Below are positions 43,306 through 54,078 of a stretch of 64,000 bases of DNA, in pieces; the first letter of the stretch is position 1; each line of letters begins with the position of its first letter. The translations under genes were made by a program, and so were the position numbers. This DNA comes from Lotus japonicus (lineage: Eukaryota; Streptophyta; Magnoliopsida; Fabales; Fabaceae). Location: assembly GCF_012489685.1 (NCBI RefSeq), contig NC_080041.1, positions 22,073,802-22,137,801 of the forward strand. Direction: 5' to 3'. The notes beneath the pieces are model-generated. The model ran no database searches. It was given only the letters and a program-made list of their open reading frames with translations, and was not told where the DNA came from.

Positions 43306-45119
43306 ATGGCATTCTCAGCTCCTCCAGTTTCCCAGACGCGCCCACCGCTGACGATACCGGTATCGTTCGATCACGGGTCGCGTTGGTCCTGGAAGCTGCC
43401 TCTGGTCGTGGTTGGCGTGGTGATCGGCGCGCTACTTCTCGACCGAGCAGTTCGGAGCATCTATCGATGCGTGATCCCGGCACAAGAGGCTCAGCCACCG
43501 GTGCATGCGGCACCGCAGTAGAGATGTGGAGGCTTTAAGACTTATGAAGCATTGTTTTTTTTTTTTGGATAAGCAACTTATGAAGCATTGTAATATTCCA
43601 TTAATAACATTGCCTTTCCCACTGAAATTTGGGTAGATGAGTATCTGTTAATTATTATTGTCTTACATTATTTGGGGCTATTCTAATGGGATACGACTTT
43701 ATTGTAGTTGTTGTGAGCATACTTCCACAGCTAAAGTTGTTTGCTTGTACTTTTGATTATATGATTAGTTTTGGAAATGAATAGTTGAGGTTTCAGTCTC
43801 CACAACACTACTACGAAGATTAATGGAGCAAATTGTTGCAATTGCAAGTTAACAGACCTTAGACTGTTTAATGGAGCAAATTGTTTGGGGTTCATGAAGG
43901 ACAGTGGGGATGTTCTACTCTAGAATAGTTTTTGCTGGTTAAGTCATTAAAGCTCAAACAAATGGGTGCAAATAGTTGTGTTCTGTCAACAAGGGAGATG
44001 ATACCTTAAAAAACTTGAACCTCCTCTTGGGCTTCAGGAATTTGTTAACCATGGTAAGCAATTATTATTCATGTATCAATTTTTTACTCTTCAATGGATA
44101 GCACATCATAATAAGTGAATAACACATGTTGATTCTTTAAGGCGCAGGTGGTCTTTAAGGTTTATATAGTTGGTGATGCTGGCATATATAATTTTCCAAG
44201 GGTTTCTTGTGCTGCATCTTCTGTAGATGACGCAGATAGTAATATATCATGTCTTCTGGACCAAAAGCTTTTCTATCCTAGTATTTTTTTGTTTTTATAA
44301 TTTGTTAGGTTTTAGATTACTACTAACGCTTTACAATTTATATTCTCATCTCTACGATGCATATCTGGTTGCTAATTATATATGGCATGATCATATGTAA
44401 AAGCACACTTACATAGATACTGATAATAGCTTTTATTGTGTTTTTTTATTTATTATCTATATTTTATCCACGAAAACCTGATCAGTGATTCTAATTCAGT
44501 ATCTGTACTCTGTCTCTGTGTTTCATTCAATGTTAATGTGAAGGTGGGAGATGTCTGCACAGCCTAAGGTTGTTGTCCAAATTGAAAGTGAAAAAGATAT
44601 GCTGGCTTTGCAAGTAAGTACTGCTTGGGGTAATTTTGTGCTACATTAGCTAAGTCCTGGTGGAATGTGTTTATGATCTGTTTTAAATACTTTCTTGTTG
44701 TAGTCTGTTGAGGACAACTATAAGAGAAAAATTTATTGTCCATAGAGCAATGTAAGGAAGGGAAGTTTGGGCTATACTGTGAGAATATTGTCGATTCAGT
44801 CACGCGAAACTTAGAAATATATTTTTATAATAACTGACAAATGCAACTATATATGGCTTTAAAGCTGTTTTTCAATGAAATTTGTGGTCGACTTTATTTG
44901 AAGTTCGATCCACCTAGCCCCAAAATGTCATTACTACTTTTCTTCTCATTTCTTTTAGAAATTTTTATATGCATGGTTTTCTATCGGAGGGTGGTTTCAT
45001 TGTAGTAAACTTGCTTAATGTTTTAGGAGAGGGCTAAATCTCTGAAGTTACCCATTCATATCACAATCGACGCTGGGAGAACACAGATTGTACCAAGGAG
45101 TGTTTTGAACTTAATTTAA
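43306..45119 (+). pseudogene. Peptidyl-tRNA hydrolase 2-like gene remnant, copy A
   Basis: It begins with a 71-codon frame (43306-43521) encoding a polar N-terminus, one hydrophobic segment (residues 31-45, LPLVVVGVVIGALLL) and a Pro/Gln/Ala tail. Downstream exon-like blocks at 44542-44613 (QPKVVVQIESEKDMLALQ then GTAAGT) and 45027-45119 (ERAKSLKLPIHITIDAGRTQ) match the C-terminal half of PTH2, including the conserved DAGRTQ. The central catalytic part and the last residues are missing. Linking the membrane ORF to PTH2 as its anchor exon is an inference. The 71-residue frame may survive as a small gene. Confidence 0.6.
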
Positions 45120-45639
45120 GAAATGAGGGATTTATTTGCATGTGAAATAGTATTTTTTTTTCGACAATTTGCATCTTAGATAGTAGATAGTAGATAAAAC
45201 AAGTAAACTAGCTTTTCTTTTAATATTTGTTACATATTGAACTTGTATATGAAATATAAATGTTTGGAGTTGCAGCTCTTTGGACTGGGATGGCCCGAAT
45301 ATAGCAAGAAATGATATCATCAATGCTGTTGAACTAGCCAGCTAATACTAGACTGCATGTTGGAGTAAAAATTGTCATGTAATATTATAATGGAAAGTAA
45401 GTTGTTGTGCTATTGATGTACAGATTACAATGTGTTTGCTTTTATTGTATTAGAATGTATGCTTTTGGTTTGTCCGTGAATTTGTGTAACAAGTGTTAAA
45501 CTTTCTAAAAGAAGCAGTATTTTGTGAAAACTCACAGTAAATTTGTAATTATTTGAATAGAATAGGGGATCGAATAAAAAAACAAAAATATATTAATATT
45601 TATTACCACGGTTCTAAGTCCAACCGCCGATTACGAGGT

Positions 45640-46035
45640 TTATTCGAATATTAAATCCAATTCTGGAAATACAGCATTCCAGTCTTTTTCCCTACCCACG
45701 GTTTCGATACATTTTGAAATCGCGAAATATCTAGCGGCGCGGGTGCTATCCGAGAACAATTAGTCGATCTGGATTTGAGAATTGTTATTGATTCTTCATT
45801 GTTAGAATGGAAAGAATTAGGGGAACAGAAATTCACGCACAATGAAAATGAATGGGAAGACCGAAAAGTTGTAGAGTTCATTAATATCCGAACTCATTAG
45901 TTTACCCCCATCTATTTGAATAATAGGTCTCAATTTGGGAGGAAGAATGGTAAGAGACATAAAACCATCCATTCTGGTTCTATATTTGTTCGGATAAAAT
46001 GTTTAGCTAATTCCATGTGTCGAACCACTTTTTTT
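45640..46035. pseudogene. rpoC1: Nuclear plastid DNA: rpoC1 fragments in opposite orientation
   Basis: About 45640-45876 on the plus strand encodes plastid RNA polymerase beta' (rpoC1) sequence, with [20 protein letters not shown] and NEWEDRK. About 46033-45875 on the minus strand encodes the following rpoC1 segment, with [19 protein letters not shown] and [17 protein letters not shown]. Adjacent pieces of the gene are therefore joined head to head. In-frame stops show it is not functional. Confidence 0.85.
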
Positions 46036-46054
46036 CTATTGCGGAGGATAAATA

Positions 46055-46093
46055 ACCTACCTAACTCAGCGGTTAGATTATCGCTTTCATACG

Positions 46094-46123
<30 letters not shown>
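46055..46123 (+). pseudogene. trnM-CAU: Plastid-derived trnM-CAU pseudogene
   Basis: The sequence matches plastid elongator tRNA-Met: a CCTAC.../...GTAGG acceptor stem, an anticodon CAT at 46088-46090 and a T arm GGTTCAAATCC. It is 69 nt; about four bases are missing after the anticodon loop (3' anticodon stem/variable loop), and D-arm changes are also present. Confidence 0.8.
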
Positions 46124-46124
<1 letters not shown>

Positions 46125-46617
46125 GGTAAAGGTTGAACTTATTCGATACCAGTTCTGTTAGCAACCGTGGTGATTGAGCGTGTAATATGACCACGATTAT
46201 GTCTCCCAACCGTGGTATTTGTGATACTATATTACCGTGGTTACGTGTCTCAACCGCAGTAATTGTTCTATTACCATGCCATGCTACACCACGGTTCAAC
46301 TGTGGTAATTGTTGACGCGAAATCATGGTAAAATGTGATTTCTCTAGTAGTGAGTATCATTATCTAAACCATTCTGAATTGTTGCCATAAAATGCGTAGT
46401 TTTTGCAACACTCATGTCCTAACATTGGCCAAGTGTTCTCTTAAATTTAAAAGATAGCACTTTTAACATGTTAGCTAGTCAATTATATTGGTTAACATGT
46501 CATAAGTGTTGCTTCTACTCTCAAAAATTAAAAATATAATAAAATTTACACGACAGAATTCCAAGTTCAAACAAACATTTTCATTTCCAAATTGGCATAT
46601 ACACCCAGTTTTCACGA

Positions 46618-46656
46618 TGAGCGAGCTCGCGAAGAAAGCTCTGCGAAGAACGAACA
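46618..46656 (+). other. Possible first coding exon, present in all units
   Basis: ATG followed by SELAKKALRRTN and a GTATAC donor-like site. Copies lie at 61171 and 63707 with few changes, preceded by an AT-rich leader-like region. No continuation was identified. Confidence 0.35.
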
Positions 46657-48397
46657 TGGTATACCTCATTTTTCTATTCAAAGAAAAAATATATCATTGT
46701 GGTTGTTTTGATTTTTGCACTAATTAATAGTATATAAGTTACTTAGTAATTATAAGTAAATTAATGTGCATGAAGTCTCAAATATATTTAAAAATTGTAG
46801 AGAAAATGAGTTTTAGAATTTCTTGTAAAAAAATGGAAAAAAAAAATGAACCTTTTGCAAAATATTACTTAAAAATTATTGAGGTTGGGTTAGAACCTGT
46901 GAGACCTATGTTTTTAAGCTTAGAATAAGTGAATGAAAATCATATTCACGATTAGGTTTGATGTATCGTGAAGGAAGACGTGTTTATCGAATGGAATAAA
47001 TTTATGAAGGAGAAAGTTCAGGAAAAGTCTAAGGATTGTATCAAAGTCGATAAAAGTTATAGTACAAGTAGTGTTCGCTTATACCTAGAGCAAGAGAGCT
47101 AGTAAATAGCTAATTTGCACTTAAAGACACGCTGGAAACTAATTCCAAAAATCTTCAGAGAAATGTTAGAACTTCTCTTAAACCTTCCATGACGAGCGTT
47201 TCAATGCGAAACCCTAGAATTTACGAACGTCCGATTCCAATTCTCGGAGGTTTGCCGAAACTAAAACCCTGATAGTTCAAGAAACCTAAAATGAACGGTT
47301 GATGAAGACTTTTTCTATTCGGAGCTTCAAACGAATATTCCACACGCGTACACCCATTTCTCTTGATGTTTCCAATCTTTCTTCAGAAGGAAGTTTTCTC
47401 TTCCGACATCCACTACAAAAAGTAGATTTTCGGGTAACATAGATTTACACCGACTTTGGATTGTTTACCTTAATTCCAAGAAACCTCTTTTGAGTTTTGG
47501 AATTCTGTCTCCAGAATCTATCTTAGAATTCAAAGAGGATGGCATCGGAAAAATCGAAATCGCGAAATTTTCATTTTCCCGCATTTTCCATCCTCTATAA
47601 ATAGGAGAAAAAAATCAAAACTCTTCACCATTCCATCACCCAAACCCGCGAGCTTCAAGGAGGAGGAGGAAGAGAAGATTTTCGCCGTTTCTTGCTTGAT
47701 CGTTGTTCTGACAATTGCTACTTGAAGATATGGAGGTATAGATGCTAATCCTTACTTCTGATCGTCAATTCCGTCGTTTTTCACTATGCCTTTCTGTGCT
47801 CTATGTTTTGAGCTTTTTGTAAAACTGTCCAAATAACTTCATCTTTCTATCTAAACCTCTTCCCTACGTGCCCAAGAGCATGTTTAGCGGATTACATTTC
47901 GTCGATTCTTGCCGAACTGCCATCGAATTTCAATTCTGCTTCAAATACCCTTTTTTAGCTAAAGTTTCGTCCTTTGGGCTGAAAACTCTCGACTGAGCTT
48001 AGTGTCATTAGGATTAGTAGCCATAAACGTCGTTGGTGACGTCCCCATCAAGTTTGTTTTTCGAAATTCCAATTTTGAAATTCTGAGCTAAAAATATTGA
48101 CCAAAATACCCCTGCGACAGTTTTCGATCTGATAATTTTTCCGAGTTTTGATTCGCCTTAGTTACGACTAATGATAGCCTAGGAACCAAGTTTGATCGAA
48201 GAAAAATCGGCGCACACAATTAAAGTGTGTGGCCGTGAGCACCTCCAAGGGGGGAGGAAAATTCCTTTTTCGAAAACTTGTCTTATCGCGTTAGATTATC
48301 GTACTTCGGTGTATATGCTACTTCGTGTAACCTTAGTGAGTATTGATTGCTGAGTTTCTGACTGATTATGATGGAATTCTGTGGTTTTTGCTCTAAG

Positions 48398-48475
48398 GTT
48401 CGTTTGAGGAATTTCCAGAAGAGGAAGGCAGAGATTGTGAGGGAACGCTTGAGGATAACGCTGGAGGAGCTATAG
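48398..48475 (+). other. Candidate 78-nt internal exon in the Tekay 5' LTR
   Basis: Lies between CTCTAAG and GTGAGG splice-like borders. In one phase it gives an acidic peptide with EEFPEEEG. Length and phase equal those of the block at 30354-30431 in the diverged solo LTR. Confidence 0.45.
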
Positions 48476-49828
48476 GTGAGGGCTACTCACTGAACTATTA
48501 GTTAATTCTTTAGGTGTCGACGAATTCGACTTGATTTATTGTTTATGCACTTGTTTGTGTTTGACTGGGAAATTTTTTTGAGGCTTCGGCTGACAATGAT
48601 GATTATTCATCTCTTGATTGTTTTTTAGATTGATTCACATGCTATGTGCTAAATGGTTAATCTAGGATGTGTGATATTTGATCTATATGCTAAGTGCTAC
48701 ATGTTTAATCTAGGATGTGTTGATATATGTGCCATATTTGTTGGATTGTGCTAATTTGACTATGCAATTACACATATATCTGTTGTGCTTCAGAGTGAGG
48801 ATAACGGGCATGTTATGCCAAATTTATTATGAGATTTTGGGAAAGTTTGACGGGACGAACAGAGGTTCGGGCCTTGTTATTGTTTTAGTGGATCGAGACA
48901 TTCTCTGGGAGTTACTAGGGATTATGGAATCTTTGAAACTCATAAGATTTGCGATAAGACTAAATGGAAACTATTTAACAAGGAAAATTCATAAGACATT
49001 AAACAACCTCTAAACCTTTAAATAATGATAACAATCTCGGATGAAAGCTTAGGGTTTGAATATTAGATTTGGAAAAAGAGAAGTGTCGTCGAATCCAAGT
49101 GTTGGGGAAATTGATAAGTTCTGAGTATGTTGATACTCTTTTGCTCGATGAGCAGTTTTGACCATCAGATGGAGATGAGTCGGATGATTTCGAGAAATCA
49201 TCATGAGATAATACTTTTTATAATTAATTGTCTTTTGTCGCAGAATCGACTTTTGCCTTAGGGTATGCTTTTTAGAGACAATAAGTTAGCTAGAACACGT
49301 GCGACGTGTCGAGTGAGGTCAGAGACGTTGTTTGGCTAATCACTTTGCATTCATGCACTCATTTCTGGGGTTAATACATGGCGGGATACCGGACCTCGGT
49401 GGATTCCAAAATGGTCATAAGACCCGGATTTCCACATAAGAACACTGCGGTGATCCTTCGTAGCAGACAGAAATGGCAGACCTTCGGGTTCACTGCTGAT
49501 CTGACTACCTTTTGTGTTTGGTGTAAGAGGCACGCGGGCAGAAATGGTCTCACCGTGGCTGGTGTTAGGGCTGACTCGTTGATGCCCATCCCTCGGGAAT
49601 GCATCTTGTTCCTCGTCATCTCATTCATGCAACATGCATACTGACTTAGTTGCCGAGTGTGATTGATACTTGTTAATCTTACTTTATGCATGTTAATTGT
49701 TATTATTGTCATTTATATTCATTGGGAAATATACAACTTTTTGATGCTATCACTAACTTATAAGCCTAAGTAGCTATCCCCTAAACTTATCTATTGGAGT
49801 TATTACTTACATAATTCTTTGGAGTTGA

Positions 49829-50353
49829 CCCTCGCGTCTTCTGTGTGTGATTTGGCGGACTACGCCCATTGTCAGATGTCCATGGCGGACTGGTTCACTA
49901 TGGTTCACCCTTCGGGGGGGGACTAGGTTTGAGATGCTAGATCAGGATGACCCCGACTCATGGGTGGTCGACCCCGCTAGCCACCGAGCGACTTACTCGG
50001 GGAGGATCATGGAGGACCGTGTCGACCGACTGGGACACTTGACGGAAGGAGTGCTGAAGAGATGCACCGTCAGCTTCAACCTGTCACCCGGCATGCACTG
50101 CGGACCAGGTGTAGGAGCACCACCACCACCGTCATCTTCGGATGATGAGGACCCCTCAGAGGAGGAGCCTGTGGGAGGGACTTCTGCGGAGTCTAGCTCA
50201 CCTACTGTTGCTGTCATTGATGACTTTAGCTCGGGCCCTAAGCCCGTGGGGCCAGCACAGGAGCGCATCGCAGTAGCGAGAGGAGGACGGATGGTGTACA
50301 TTGACTTAGTCGTCCTGGATTCTGATTCGGACGATGATCACGCTAGCATGTAG
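49829..50353 (+). pseudogene. LTR-embedded ORF, copy in the Tekay 5' LTR, frameshifted
   Basis: This is the homologue of the 28310-28789 ORF. The first part (MSMADWFTMVHPS) is separated from the rest by one extra G in an eight-G run at 49914-49921. The remainder is open to TAG at 50353 and keeps PPPPSSSDDEDPSEEEP and DLVVLDSDSDDDHAS. Slippage on the G run could restore the frame in some transcripts, but this is speculation. Confidence 0.6.
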
Positions 50354-51755
50354 TTTTGAGTGCTGGTGTGAACTCCTCTAGACAGGATTAGTGTAGGAGT
50401 AGAGTCATAGCTCTGAACGTCATTGTTTCATTTGGGGACAGGGTAGTCTCCTGACCGATAGCTTTTTGTGTGGTTTTTTTTTCGGAAATCATAGAGAGTT
50501 GGTTGGACTAGGAAGTCTTGTTTAGGCCGTTTGAGCTGACTTATTCTCATTTTTTAGGGATTGTGTTGCGGACACTTGACATTTCTTCTTGGCTTGTACA
50601 TATTGCCTACGGGCGCCACTTTCTGTTACTTCCCGTCACTGGAGGTTACTCGTGACGAGGTTCGCTACTTACAGCGGGGGCTGTAATTATATGTTGTATA
50701 TTAGTTCTGCTGACTTTTGTTGTAGAGTTTCAGTTCATTAAGTTTTTAGTTTTATCAGTTAAACAAATCGAAAAAAATATTCTCGTTTTTCCGCTTTATT
50801 TTCTTTTTGGTTACTAAAGTGACGCCACCGAAATCGGGGTGTTACATTGTGGTATCAGAGCTTGTCGAGTCTTTCGGGAGTCTTTGAGGAATAGGTCTTC
50901 TGTGCTAGGTTGTGTGACTCTGCAAGGAGTGAAAATTGATTGTCTGCCAAGCGATTTTTCTCTTAGAATTGATTGAAGTTATTGCTTAATCATATTGTAT
51001 AGTTATGGTAAATGCTATCTTATGATTAGTACTAACTGTTTGTTTAACCAAACAGAACGATGGTAACCTTCTAACCATTCTTTCTCATTCTAGTATAATA
51101 CGTTCCATTACTCTCGTAGCGCGTGCAACACACCTAACTTACTTATACTGTTTGAGCTTTGACCTTATAGTTATTACACCTATTAAGACTTTATTTAATT
51201 ATTGTTCGTGTTTAAACTATAGAAGTTACACGAGGTTTAGAATAACACACTAAGCCTAGAAAGTAGTATTGCACCGATGCGATTATAAGGAAGCCAGAAG
51301 CTAAAGAAGAAATCTTAGAGAGATTCCGTATGGATAGTATACGCATGATGTCGAGGGTGTGATGTCCCGTAGCGGCATCATTGAGGATTTAATATCAGGG
51401 TATTTGTGACTACTGGATGATAGGAACTCATTGACTGTTCCAGTGGGTTTTTCTAAATTTCCACCTTCGATGTATTAGGCCTGATCAACTTAATATTGAG
51501 GGGGTGATATTCGGAATCACAGCTGGTAATGGACTTTGATAGAGGGATGTGTGAGATGAATTTGAATTGATCGAGGATTAGTCGGATTTGGGAGGAAAGT
51601 TCGTGTTAAGTATTTGATTTTCTTTGGGAAGGAGTTGTCGTTTTAAGAAATGAATATTCATTTAAGAAGTGTTGGAGAGTTAAAGCATATTAGAGGTCCA
51701 AATTAGTGGAGGTTTAGATTTTAAGTCAATCGATTTGATCATGAATGCGTGAGAC

Positions 51756-54041
51756 ATGAAGTCTTGTCAGGTTTTACAAGTATTGAGGGAGAAGGAGTTG
51801 TACGCCAACCCTTCCAAGTGTGAATTTTGGCTCGAAGAAATCAAATTCTTAGGCCACGTAATCTCTAAAGAAGGTATAGCTGTGGATCCAGCAAAGGTAG
51901 AGACCGTGCTGGCATGGGAACGGCCAAGGACTGTGACTGAGATCAGGAGTTTTGTCGGTTTAGCGGGATATTATTGTCGTTTCATCGAGAACTTCGCCAA
52001 GATTGTTGGACCCTTGACTCAACTTACGAGGAAGGATCAACCTTTTGCATGGACCGAAGCGTGTGAAACTAGCTTCCAGACGATGAAGGAACGTTTGACA
52101 ACGTCACCTGTACTCGTCCTACCGCAACCAGAAGAACCGTATGAGGTGTATTGTGATGCTTCGCATCAAGGTTTGGGATGTGTGCGGATGCAACATCGGA
52201 AAGTAGTTGCTTATGCCTCACGACAACTAAAGGTTCACGAGAAGAACTATCCGACTCATGACTTAGAGCTAGCTGCCATTGTATTTTCACTGAAAATCTG
52301 GAGACATTACTTATATGGATGCAATTTCACCATATTCAGTGATCATAAGAGTTTGAAGTACTTGTTTGAGCAGAAGGAACTGAACATGAGACAACGACGA
52401 TGGATGGAATTTCTTAAGGATTATGAGTTTACCCTACAGTATCATCCTGGGAAGGCTAACGTTGTTGTTGATGCCTTGAGCAAGAAGATGCATATCTCGT
52501 CAATGATGGTTAAAGAGCTGCAACTGCTGGAACAATTTCGAGATTTGAGCTTAGATGTGAGATTGTCCGAGGGAGAACTGAAGTTCGGAATGATCAGAAT
52601 CGCCAATGGATTGATGGAAGAAATCCGAGACCAACAGTTACAAGATGAATTTCTACTCGGGAAAAGGAGTTTGGTAATTCAGGGTAAGGACCCGGAATTC
52701 AAGATAGGAAGTGACAATATCCTACGGTGTAAGGATAGAGTTTGCGTACCTAACAACCCTGACTTGAGGAGGTTGACTATGGACGAAGGTCACAAGAGCA
52801 AGTTGAGCATTCATCCTGGAATGAAAAAGATGTATCAAGACTTGAAGATGAATTTTTGGTGGCCAGGAATGAAAAGACAAGTGGCTGAGTATGTAGCTGC
52901 GTGTCTAACATGTAAGAAAGCTAAGATAGAACATCAGAAATCTTCAGGTATGCTACAAAGCTTAGATGTACCAGAATGGAAATGGGATAGCATATCGATG
53001 GATTTCGTCGTGGCTTTGCCAAGAACTCAGAAGGGATATGATTCGATTTGGGTAATAGTGGATCGATTGACTAAGTCGGCTCACTTTATACCTATGAGAA
53101 CTACCTAAAACGTGGAGAAACTATCGGAGATATACATAGCTAAGATTGTACGCCTTCATGGGGTACCGACTAGTATTGTTTCCGATCGAGACCCAAAGTT
53201 TACTTCACATTTTTGGGGAGCTCTTCAGGAGGCTTTGGGGACAAGACTGAGATTAAGTTCTGCCTATCACCCACAGACTGATGGACAGACTGAGAGGACT
53301 ATCCAATCATTGGAAGATTTACTACGAGCTTGCGTATTAGACAACAAGGGCAGTTGGGATAACCTATTGCCATTGATTGAGTTCACTTACAACAACAGTT
53401 TTCATACGAGCATAGGTATGGCACCGTATGAAGCTTTGTATGGCCGCAAGTGTAGAACACCTTTGTGAGGGTATCAAAATGGAGAGAATTTGTTAGTAGG
53501 ACCAGAACTTCAGCAACAGACAACCGAGAAGATCTAGCAGATCAGGGAGAAAATGAAGACTTCTCAAAGTAGACAAAAGAGTTATGCCGATCAAAGACGC
53601 AAAACTCTAGAATTTGAAGAAGGAGACCATGTATTTCTGCGAGTTACACAGACTACGGGAGTTTGTCGAGCAATTAAGTCAAGAAAGCTTACGCCAAAGT
53701 TCATTGGACCTTATCAAATCACTCGTCGAGTAGGACCAGTTGCTTATCAGATTGCACTACCACCATTTCTATCAAACATTCACGATGTGTTCCATGTGTC
53801 ACAACTGAGGAAGTATATTGCGGATCCGACGCATGTTATCGAACTTGATGACATCGAGTTGAAGGATGATCTGTCTTTCGAGACACCGCCAATTAGCATT
53901 GGTGACACCAGGATAAAACAGTTGAGAGGAAAAGAGATTGTGTTAGTGAAGGTCATTTGGAACAAAGACACTGGCGATGCGACATGGGAGCTGAAGGAAA
54001 AGATCAAGGAACAGCATCCGGAACTTTTTACTGAACCTTAA
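51756..54041 (+). pseudogene. Tekay pol remnant: RT end, RNase H, integrase, chromodomain
   Basis: One frame is interrupted by TAA (53106-53108), TGA (53466-53468) and TAG (53535-53537). It starts after the missing YxDD box, at [16 protein letters not shown]. It then has RNase H ([21 protein letters not shown]), an H2C2 zinc site with HPGMKK and CLTCKKAK, the integrase core ([24 protein letters not shown]), and a C-terminal chromodomain-like segment (LVKVIWNKDTGDATWE). Bases 50862-51755 hold no recognisable gag or protease. Confidence 0.92.
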
Positions 54042-54078
54042 GTTCCGAGGTCGAAACTTTCTTTTTGGAGGGTAGTAA

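Larger units (their letters stand above)
45143..46499. mobile_element. Composite insertion in unit A: CACTA-like sequence with plastid DNA
   Basis: The insert is defined by comparison with copies B and C, which read directly through. CATG borders both ends. It includes subterminal-type repeats of ACCGTGGTNATT (about 46160-46310 and near 45606) and an end reading ...TTTCTCTAGTAGTG at 46352, the complement of a CACTAC-type terminus. The matching left terminus was not found. Confidence 0.55.
41838..46737 (+). repeat. Segmental unit, copy A
   Basis: It starts with GTAATTATAAGTAAATTAATG-type sequence, which also marks the starts near 46738, 61292 and 63828. It contains a tRNA-like segment, a PTH2-like pseudogene and a possible first exon at 46618. 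It differs from copies B and C by the 1357-bp insert 45143-46499. Confidence 0.8.
46898..50846 (+). repeat. Tekay-type 5' LTR (3949 bp)
   Basis: A TATA box (TATAAATA, 47596-47603) precedes a leader with a donor-like site at 47735-47740. A 78-nt exon-like block is at 48398-48475 and an ORF region at 49829-50353. The LTR is nearly identical to 54079-58110, apart from small indels and a partly repeated 80-bp segment near 56340 in the right LTR. Confidence 0.9.

Noticed and set aside
46055..46123. Functional tRNA-Met gene
   Set aside because: Plastid-type sequence lacking several bases after the anticodon loop and lying in nuclear plastid DNA.
49371..49712. Overlapping ORFs on both strands of the Tekay LTRs (also at 56617-56978 and 29015-29413)
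   Set aside because: Frames are not kept in the diverged solo LTR, unlike the 28310 ORF, so they look like chance openings.
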